DNA from: Lepidodermella squamata
Lineage: Eukaryota > Gastrotricha
Reading direction: 5' to 3'
Assembly: GCA_047495785.1 (NCBI GenBank)
Contig: JBLDXI010000001.1
Location: 3,100,001 to 3,164,000, forward strand
DNA: 64,000 nucleotides
Both the position numbers and the translations under genes were made by a program. This document shows, in pieces, positions 44,801 through 53,380 of the stretch. The notes under the pieces were generated by a model. It was not told where the DNA came from, searched no databases, and saw only the letters and a list, made by a program, of their open reading frames with translations. Positions within the stretch are counted from its first letter, which is position 1. Every line of letters starts with the position of its first letter.

Positions 44801-45940
44801 GCCCTGAGACCGACAGGCTGGTAACTGCAGCCACTGGTCAGTCGTAATATTTTAAGCATCTTTAAATATTAATTGAGTTGTGATATTGATATCTCACTAT
44901 TAGTTTCCCAAGCTTCACGGAAAATATATCTTGGACAAATAATTAGTAACAGGTTATGATTATTGGCCCTCAATCGGCGCCATTAACAAACAGATATAAG
45001 TATACGTCAATCAGGAATAATAAAACCTGAACTGCACGCAACAGTAAAAATGTATCTAACTCTAGCAGCCAGATTGGTAGTTTGTGCTGTGAATTGGCGA
45101 AACTAATCAATTCCCCGAAAACCGAAGTAGGTACACAGTACACACTTCAATGCGGTCAAATCACAGTCAATTCAACCACCACAATCACCACGGAGTCTTG
45201 AGCCAGCTAAAAGCTCAGGGACAGTATGATTTCTCGCAAAATATCCATCCACCGTAAAAAAGCATCTTTTTAAGGCTGACCACGTGACTAATATCAGCTT
45301 TTAGTTTTGAACCGTAATATCAACAAAATTATTTTTATTCTTTATATTATGTTTTTTATTCTAATGCTCAACATGTTTTGTTTTGGCGGGAATTTTTCAA
45401 ATTTTTGAAAATTTGGAGCAGACCATCGCTTTGGGACCATGTCAGCTGATTTGTCGCTTTTCGAAATTTTCTCAGTCAGCGATGAATTTCCGGCAAGTTG
45501 AAAGCCAGGCAATCATCAGCCTTCTTGCTGAAGTGAGTTTGCGCATACATAGAACTTGAACGCGATTTCCTTCGATTTGTTGATAGGATGCTTTACCGTC
45601 AAACATTCTGGTTCTTGGACCATCTAGCTCGGGAAAATTTTATACTGTCGAACATTGTTCTGTTTCAAACGCTTTTGGATCTCCAAGCAAAATCGGCAAT
45701 AGAAACAACAGCAATTCTATTCCTTGCCGCTGTACTGGAATTCCTATCTATAGCTTTCTAAAATTGTTAGAAAAATACTTATTTTCCGTTTTTAAGCCTG
45801 TGTGGATTTCTGACAGCTCCCGATCTCCGGATGAAAACATTGGGTCTATTGATTCATTTAGGATTTCTCCTTCAGTCTTGTTTGTCCCTCAATCGCCAAA
45901 TCAGTCGATAAATCAGAAGATCGACTGACTCTGATTCGGC
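44801..45940. other. Intergenic region
   Basis: AT-rich; I see no gene, RNA or clear repeat. Confidence 0.35.
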
Positions 45941-46567
45941 CAAACCGGCGAAGCGAGGTCGTGGTCGCCCAAAGAAAGCAAAAGTCGATCAACAAGCAGC
46001 TATGGCAGATCCTGCGAAAGGTTTCATTCTTCAATCTGCCGCTGAATCGGTAAACGACCTTGACAACAACGAACCTGAAACTCAAGCAAAACCGAGAAAG
46101 CGTGGTCGCCCGAAAAAGATTCTGGTTGCACTCAGTTCGATGTATCGACGGGTGCTGCATCTCATTCTGCTACCGCTGAAGAAGACCTCGCAAACCCTTC
46201 CGACCGTCTAATATTCAGGCCTGTTGGCGCGGATTGGCAAATCGAGGCTGTTGAAGTGCTTGGTTGCGATTTAGTCGAGGCCCACAGCGAATTCGATGAA
46301 CGAGATCCTGTGAGTATTTCCAGGACCCAAGCCCCTGGCGAAGTTCTACCTACCGAGGCGACCGGATCCTGCTTCTTCCAAGCTGCAGGGTATTTCATTG
46401 CTGGCTCGAACCCGCTCAATGACAATACAGTTGCAAGCAAAGTAAGTATAAATAAATATCTTTGTACTTTACATGTTATAATAATTTTCTTAGCTTCGAG
46501 ATATGTGACCACGTGGGAGTCAACAATTCTATTTTTCTCCCTGTAAACTACAAGAGCAATGCTAAAC

Positions 46568-46857
46568 CAGGGGCGTAACCAGGAATTTTTTTTGGTAGTT
46601 GTTATGGATCTGATAGTGAAATTTTCATTTTTCTCAGGATAATCCAAAGTCGGAAAGCGCCGATTTTCAATAGGAACTATTGACAATGTCGGGATTTCGA
46701 GCGAAGCGAGAAATTTTTTGATAATTTTGCCAACATTTCGTCTACTTTTTAAGCTATTTAAGCCATTTTCTCCAGAAAATAGGTCGAAGAGGGGTTTTTG
46801 AGTTTTCATTTTGGTAGTTGTTTGAACAACCAAAACAACCAGCTGGTTACGCCCCTG
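46568..46857. mobile_element. hAT-type MITE nested in the OTU-like region
   Basis: A 290 bp element with perfect 15 bp ends (CAGGGGCGTAACCAG) and an exact 8 bp target duplication TGCTAAAC at 46560-46567 and 46858-46865. It splits the OTU-like frame; flanking codons match up across it. No transposase is encoded. Confidence 0.9.
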
Positions 46858-46999
46858 TGCTAAACGCTATTTATCCGCGAAAAGAATGCGAAAGTTGTCG
46901 TCGTTTGCGACCACAGTCGAGGTGCAAGCCATGTCTGATATGTTCAATGTACCGATTTACATTTTTGCCACTACGAACCGGTGATTTCAATGTAATATA

Positions 47000-47742
47000 G
47001 TTGATGAGGTTAAAATGAGATGAGAGAGTAATAAAAAAAGTTGAAGAAGCTTGATAAATGCTAAAAAACCTTAAACTATACCATGGAAGTTTATACTTAT
47101 TACTTATCCCATTACTTGTAAGTGCATAATAACGACTTGAAGGTCACATTAAATATCGGATACCATGCATATGATAAGGTCTAATGTCAAAATGAAATAC
47201 ATGTCACGACTCAGGACACGATGTCACACAGGTCTGTCAGGTGTCACGAGGGTCCGTTGTCACATGGTCTGCCAACTTCCTAAAAGCTGGTCATTTTGGA
47301 ACTTGGCAGACCACCCCATGTGGAGCCATACAATTTTGATGCCATTCGATGTGACACGAAAGTCACCTTAAGAAAATCATGTGTCACACTACATTAAAAG
47401 CTGGTAATGCTTGTCCGTTGTCAGTCACAGAACATGGTCTGCCAAGTTCAAACACGTCATCGACCTTGTATTCCAATCAACTTTTATTGCATTTTCAGTA
47501 ACAAAATAAAATAAAATATATTTTTCTTTAACAGTAATTAGAATTGTGAAAAGTCGGTAGTTTTTTCAGCGGCGGCGAGGCGAATAGTCGGACTTAGAGG
47601 GTTAATACGTTTATTACTTGATATTTTCTAGATTGCCTGCTCCGCCCCCGCACTTGTTGCAGTGGTACCTCGCCTACCCCAGCCCGCGCCATCATTGCTA
47701 GCAGCCCCTGTCGAAGGGCCTTGGTAAATACCGAATTCACTT
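47000..47742. repeat. Repeat-containing interval inside the MULE remnant
   Basis: Phrases such as ACATGGTCTGCCAA.TTC, AAAAGCTGGT and GTGTCAC recur at about 47210-47300 and 47380-47455, suggesting a small inserted repeat element. No gene. Confidence 0.35.
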
Positions 47743-49002
47743 TTGTCGACTAAACGACGACCCCTCAAAGTTCTTGACGGCTATATGTATCGTCATGCCT
47801 ACCTAATGGAGAATGGTTCTTCGACTTACAGATGCAACAGTTCAATCTTCTGCAAGGCTAAATTGCGAGTAGGCGCTGATGGCGGGATTTTTCAAAGCCA
47901 GTCGCCAGTTCATTTCGGCGGGATCGACTTTTTACTTTTTACTGCCCTACACGTTCTGATTGGACGTCATCATTAGGTCAGATCAACAACTTTAAGGATA
48001 GTCCATCTCTTGAAATAATATGGCAAGAACAATCTTTCTCATCGTTTTCTTGTAGAATAGAGTGTATATTTGTATGATATAGTACGAGTATTTTATTTAT
48101 ATCTGAGATTCGTAGCACGAGATGACCAAATCGAGTGCGGAGAATCCAGATAGGAATGAATTACGAGTGCTATATCGTAAAATATTGCATGAGCATGGGT
48201 ACTAACAAAAATTGAGAGTTGCGTCTCGTCAACAAAAAGTGAGTAATTTAAAAGTTTTAAAATTTGATTAAATTACTATTCGAGGAAGCCACATGTGATT
48301 TCGAAACTGGACTCTTAGCTGCTCTAAAGAAGCTAAAAGGGCGGAACGGCCAGTTCATCCGCATTATCAAGTGTCATTTCCATTACAGCCAGGCACTCAT
48401 AAAATGGCTGCGTGATCATGGGCTAATTAACTACTACCGACGCAATTCGTCCTTCCGAACATTCATACGGCGATTTATGGCTTTACATTTTCTACCCCTA
48501 GCCGCAGTGAAAGCCGCCGCTTAGCTCTTGTGTTCCACCGCGCCGCCAATTTTGGCTGAATTTGTTGAATATTACCGGAACACCTGGCTTGAGAAGTTCG
48601 AGCCCGAGATCTGGAACGTTCATGGCCGCGACATTCGAACTAACAACTTGGTCGAGTCGTGGTATCACAGAATAAATTGCAAACTAATCGCGCCCCATCC
48701 AAGTTTTTGGAAATTCGCCGAGCTTCTGATCGGCGAGGTTGCATCTATCGACTCTATTGATCTCTATTGATCTATTGATCTATTGACATTAGTTGTTGCA
48801 ACAGGCCGGCGGCCAGAAATTGGGTCTAACAGAAATCGAGAAGAAAAATGAGGCCATAAGTTTCATCACCGTGCAGTATAACAGCTCAATGAATATTCTT
48901 CAAGAACAAAAATTGGACGCTTTAAGCCATTCTTTCCGCTTGCGTGCAATTACAATCGATTTCCTTGTTGGCATCGGCGTTCACTTATGCGACTTGATTT
49001 AA

Positions 49003-49423
49003 ACAAATCTTGATGATTTTCTCTTCTTCGCCTTGTTTCAATTTAGTTCACTTACTGATGAAAAGTCGCAACCTATCCAGCTTCAACCACTTGTCCAACA
49101 GCCCATTCAATTAAGCCCCACCTATTATTACGGTTCTGCCCTTTATTATTTCACATGATCATCACCCTCTGCCCTTTATTCCGGTTCTGCCCTAAATTTC
49201 GATCCTGCCTAAATATTCGTAAAATCGGTAGATTTCTTAAATTCAGCGTAATTCAAAGAGCGACCTTTTGCTTATCTAAATTAGGTTCCGCAACATGCAC
49301 AATTAATTCCCCAAATTCATTCATTCAATGCCAAATCCCGTGAGGGACATACAGCCCACGACATATTTTCGTAGTTCATAGGCAGAAAACAGATAATACA
49401 GGTAGTTCAGATAGAGCAGGTTA
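49003..49423. other. Spacer between MULE remnant and LINE
   Basis: Nothing supported beyond a local repeat of CTGCCCTTTATT-like sequence at 49137-49185. Confidence 0.3.
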
Positions 49424-51040
49424 TTAGATGTTATTAATTTTTTCCCGCCATGCCTCTCGTTGTTTGGCTAGCTTAAGCGCCTCCGCCCAGCTGAGATTGA
49501 GCGACTCGAGATCTTTTTGTACGGTTGTCCTCCAAGTGGTCTTCGGTCGACCCCGGAACCTCTGGCCGATGGGCTGCCAGTATAGTGCCACTTTTGGAAT
49601 GCGATCGTACTTCATGCGAAGGACATGCCCGAGCCATTTCAACCGCCGCAGTCTGATCTCCTGAGATAGAGGTCGACAGCCAACCAGCCGGTGCAATTCG
49701 TAGTTGCTGATGACTTTCGGCCAGTGGATGCCACATATCCTGCGCAGGCAGCGATTGTAAAATGCATCGAGTTTTGCGAAATCAGCGGTTGTGTATCGCC
49801 AGCATTCTGCTCCGTATAACAAGATTGCTTTAACGATTGCGTTGAATATGCGGATCTTGATTTTGCGGGTGAGTTCTGTTGACCGCCAGACGTTGTTGAG
49901 GGTTGCATATGCCGCTCTAGCTTTCTTTAGCCTCTGTTTGATGTCAACACCAGTGCCGTCTAGGCTTATGACACTTCCCAGGTATTGGAAGTCACGCACC
50001 TCTTCCAGCTTCTCGTTGTCGATTTTCAGGCTGTCACCGATATCTGGCAGGTTGACTCGCATTACCTTGGTTTTCGCTACATTTATCTGGAGACCGACGT
50101 TTTCTGCGGTTTGTTTGAGTTTGTTGGTATTTTGTTGGAGATGTTTCGCACAGGTAGCGAGTAGAGCGATGTCGTCAGCAAAACCGAGGTCGTGTAGTTG
50201 TGTGAAAACAGTCCACTGGATCCCACATTGCGCTTTGTCGTTTGTGCACCGCATGATGAAATCCATGGCGATGCAAAATAATATCATCTTAGGCCGGATT
50301 TTGCGGAGTCAAAGTCCAACTACGTGTTGCTCTGATGGTCGATATGATAGCATCAATGGGATCAATGGGGCTTGGCAGCACGCGATTCTATCAATTGATT
50401 AATATAGTATGAAAAAAATCACACCCACCAACCCGACCAGCCCCACCATCGCGACCGACCCAGCAACAAGTAGTTGGACTTTGACACTGCATATCCAGAC
50501 TAAGATGCATCGGCGATATAACACAGCCTTGACGGACCCCCGAGTTCACGGCGAATTTATCCGACATGTCACCATTGCCGGTTAGAACGCTGCATTCGTA
50601 ATCTTTGTAGAAGATCGCGATCATGTTAACGATCTTGGCAGGAATGCCGTAGGATCGCAGGATTGCCCAAAGTGTTTCCCGATGGACGCTATCAAACGCC
50701 TTCTTGAAGTCGACGAAATTTATGATAGCGGGTGCATTCCATTCGAGGCATTGGTCAACTATGCACCTGAGCGCGAATATCTGGTCTATGCAGCTGTGTA
50801 GTTCGCGGAAACCGGCTTGTTCCTCGCGTATGAGTTCGTCTATTTGCTTCTTCATTCGATTTAGGAGAATTCGACAGAAAACTTTGCTTGGTATTGAAAG
50901 CAGGGTGATTCCGCGCCAGTTATCGCAGTTCGATAGATCGCCTTTCTTCGGTATCTTCACGATCAGGCCGTGGGCCCAGTCGTTTGGGATTTGTTCTTCG
51001 TTCCATATTCGTTTGAATTCCCCAAATAATATTCTGTTTA
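49424..51040 (-). mobile_element. 5'-truncated RTE-like non-LTR retrotransposon, interrupted
   Basis: Minus-strand reverse transcriptase: WAHGLIVKIPKKGDLSNCDN, NWRGITLLSIPSKVF, VDFKKAFDSVHRETLWAIL, SGVRQGCVISP; then a MITE; then ILFCIAMDFIMRC, LGFADDIALLA (active-site FADD), YLGSVISLDG, and the C-terminal RLKWLGHVLRM / RGRPKTTWR typical of RTE-like elements. No endonuclease is seen upstream of about 51040, so the 5' half is missing. Apart from the insertion, the 49427-50281 and 50512-51000 parts are open, so the copy is fairly young. Confidence 0.8.
50285..50507. mobile_element. MITE inserted in the LINE reverse transcriptase
   Basis: About 223 bp with ~57 bp inverted ends sharing GTCAAAGTCCAACTAC and TGTTGCT; left arm 50285-50341, right arm 50451-50507. 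It sits exactly between the SP(M) and ILFC codons of the LINE. CATC is present at both junctions (50285-50288, 50508-50511), fitting a 4 bp target duplication, although it could be part of the repeat. Confidence 0.8.
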
Positions 51041-51788
51041 TTAAGGGTTTTGCTAAAATTCGCGAAAGTTGAGGAGATTTTATAACTTCTCAGCGGCGGT
51101 ATAATCGCAGGCCCAGTCATTAACATGGGCGATTATATTCCTGCTCGTACGCGACTATACGACCTGGTTTAGTCTATCAGTGATATAGCGGGTTGAAACT
51201 AAACTATACGGCATCAAAGCCAAGAACAGGTAAGCCACCGCCAAATACTCAATTTGACCGTATTCTTCCACTCATGTCTGCTCTTCACCCTCTTTACTCT
51301 TTGAGATTGGGCAGAAATTTCGCCGATTCCGCACCATTCAGTGTTATTCCTTTTCTCATCTGATCTCGTCTGAAAACTTGACAATAAGAAATTTCCATAA
51401 CAGCTAAAGAATTCCCCTGGATACTATTTCAATTTCTGAAATATTCGTTTGATAAGCTTTTTATAAGTATAAATAAGTATTGGCCCTAGCGTATCCCTAG
51501 CGTATTCCGTCCGTCAACTGAGTCAACTCAGCCATGACTTCTCAGCCTGCGACAACTCAGCCTTTATTTAATCGTGAAATTACTTAGCCCTATTACCATG
51601 CGAGCGGAGCGAGCATGTGATCCTGACTAAGTATTTAAAAGGCTGGGTTGTCGTGGGCTGAGTTGTCGTGATATCATTAGAATTAAGAAAAGGCTGAGTT
51701 GTCAAGGACTCAAATGTCTGTGGACCGGCCCTAGGGTTACTTCTCATAAAATATAAAAAGCTTATAAAATTTGCCAATTTAGAAGGAT
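51041..51788. other. Intergenic repeat-rich region
   Basis: No gene. GGCTGAGTTGTC-like phrases recur between 51540 and 51720 and again near 63470-63530, marking a dispersed repeat family. Confidence 0.35.
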
Positions 51789-52175
51789 CATGAGACGTAC
51801 TATAGGACGCCGCGGCTTCGAAGCTCCCGTTACATGGGCCTCTTGAAGGCCGCGGACTGTGCATATCGGAATGTGCATACGAATTAAATTTTAGTCCAGT
51901 AATTTCGAAATTAAAGAAATTTTAATTTATAAAATTTTAATTTTTTAAATGTCAATAATTAAAAACTGATGATAATTCTTTTACAGCAAAAGATCGGCGT
52001 GACGCTGTGTAAAGATGTGTTGATCTCGTTGATCTTAAGCAAAAAAGAGGCTTGAGATGATTGCAAAAAGTGTAATGAGATGATTCATTGGTCGAGTTGG
52101 ACTTTGGACCTCATTAAAAATATCCCGCTTTTTCTGATTTTCTGCAAGCCACGGCGTCCTATAGTACGTCTCATG
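51789..52175. mobile_element. 387 bp TIR element with 8 bp target duplication
   Basis: The end CATGAGACGTACTATAGGAC is mirrored at 52147-52175 (about 29 bp, one mismatch). AGAAGGAT flanks both sides (51781-51788 and 52176-52183). The interior has no coding frame. The 8 bp duplication fits hAT, P or Merlin-like families. Confidence 0.85.
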
Positions 52176-52552
52176 AGAAGGATAACTCGCTGTTTCTTAG
52201 AAGAAATTTCTATCGATAGCTGATCGCGCAATTCGTCAATGGCCAAAGAATCAAGGCAAACAGGAAATACCCGTTGATGCAATGAGCGTTCGAAAAATCG
52301 CAAATTTTGCCTACAAAAACAATGCATTTTGAAAAATTCAAATTTCGAAAAATGTTAGGTTGGAGTTTTTCATTTCAAATTAAGAATTAATAGCGCTTCA
52401 AGGCCGATGCGCGAATGTTCTCTCTGATCATTTCGTACTCTATCGCCTGCCCCATCGCGAGCCTCAAGCAAGTGTTTCAACTTGTACTCCAGTACCGGAA
52501 TTTTATTTTATCCAGCGACTTCGGTCGGCCGTTTTCGTGAGCACAAATTCTT

Positions 52553-52642
52553 GTGCAGACGCGGGCCTTCAACCCGTGCCTCACTAGAACCACACTAGCA
52601 TACCCCATGCTAGTTGCCTGACCACTAGGCCACTGTGTCACC
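52553..52642 (-). repeat. tRNA-like remnant or SINE head
   Basis: On the minus strand GTGGCCTAGTGGTCAGG matches a Pol III A box and GGGTTGAAGGCCC is a degenerate B box. An ACTAGCAT hairpin sits where an anticodon arm would be, but the loop lacks the expected U before an anticodon. Likely a pseudo-tRNA or SINE. Confidence 0.4.
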
Positions 52643-52747
52643 AGTGTCCTAGTGTGTCATTTGTGTCATTTCGTTTGCTCTTATATCGTTGCTCAAAAGC
52701 CCTTGCTCTATTTTCGTTCTTCAATTTTCGTTTGCTCAATTAGCATA

Positions 52748-53380
52748 GAACTGTTGGTAGGTCATCTACGCGAGACGTTTTTTGTGTGCGAATTTCATTA
52801 ATTTAACTGAAATATAATTTGTTTGCAAAATTGTTGTACAATTATTTTTTAAGTTAATTTCCATTTTTACACAATTTACAAATCAAATGCAATTTTTTTA
52901 GAAATTTTTCAAATTTTTAGAGCGAAACAGTTGGCGAAATCGATGTTGCAACGGCCCCGAGCTGATTCAATCAGAGTCGCACCCAACTTCACCGGTTACG
53001 TCGACTTCATCCAACACTGAATATCCCCGAAACAGTGTACTTTGAATTTTCAGTTCGAAGTGCAAATTTGTATCCCTTTTTAATTTTTATTGCGAATGAA
53101 ATCCCTCCTCAAAATTGGAAAGCATTTGTCTATTGCTGTAGAAACGAATACCGCCTTGTTTTAGAACTACGAAACCTGAGTGCAGTTAGCTTTCTAAACA
53201 CTTTTAGCGCGTGCAATTTTAGCTAAATTGACCTGCCTATGAGTTCCGGAGCCTGGTCTCACCCACATAGGTATCACATTCATATTAATACAAACATAAT
53301 GCAAGGGCGAAAAATCGATTGCAAACCTCAGATATGAAAATGCTTGAATAAACGCATTTGAAAAAACTCATAATTACACC
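52748..53380 (+). pseudogene. Duplicated upstream segment with a pseudogene scrap of the 36.3 kb gene
   Basis: From GGTAGGTCATCTACG at about 52752 the DNA tracks 36151 onward. At 52921-53010 it carries the opening of the 119-aa Ser-rich gene (GGCGAAATCGATGTTGCAAC) but without its ATG, with an in-frame stop and a deletion. It then rejoins the sequence that precedes the four-domain ANF gene up to its start codon. Confidence 0.75.

Larger units (their letters stand above)
45944..49002 (+). mobile_element. Decayed MULE-type DNA transposon: AT-hooks, OTU-like domain, FLYWCH finger, transposase pieces
   Basis: In order: two AT-hooks (KRGRGRPKKAK at about 45952, RKRGRPKK at about 46098); after a one-base shift at an A run, an OTU-protease-like core (TGSCFFQAAGYFIAGS at about 46365) that continues beyond an inserted MITE as VEVQAMSDMFNVPIYIF (about 46915); a FLYWCH-type zinc finger (GYMYRHAYLMENGSSTYRC, 47743-47976) lacking its final His; then MULE transposase C-terminal pieces (CHFHYSQALIKWL, 48264-48524; NVHGRDIRTNNLVESWYHRI, 48528-48770; 48793-49002). 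Stops and shifts separate the blocks, so it is inactive. The transposase catalytic part is not seen. Confidence 0.6.

Noticed and set aside
46162-46833. A 223-codon minus-strand frame
   Set aside because: It spans the hAT MITE and the antisense of the OTU-like region, so it is a chance frame.
49791-50402. A 203-codon plus-strand frame
   Set aside because: Antisense of the LINE reverse transcriptase.
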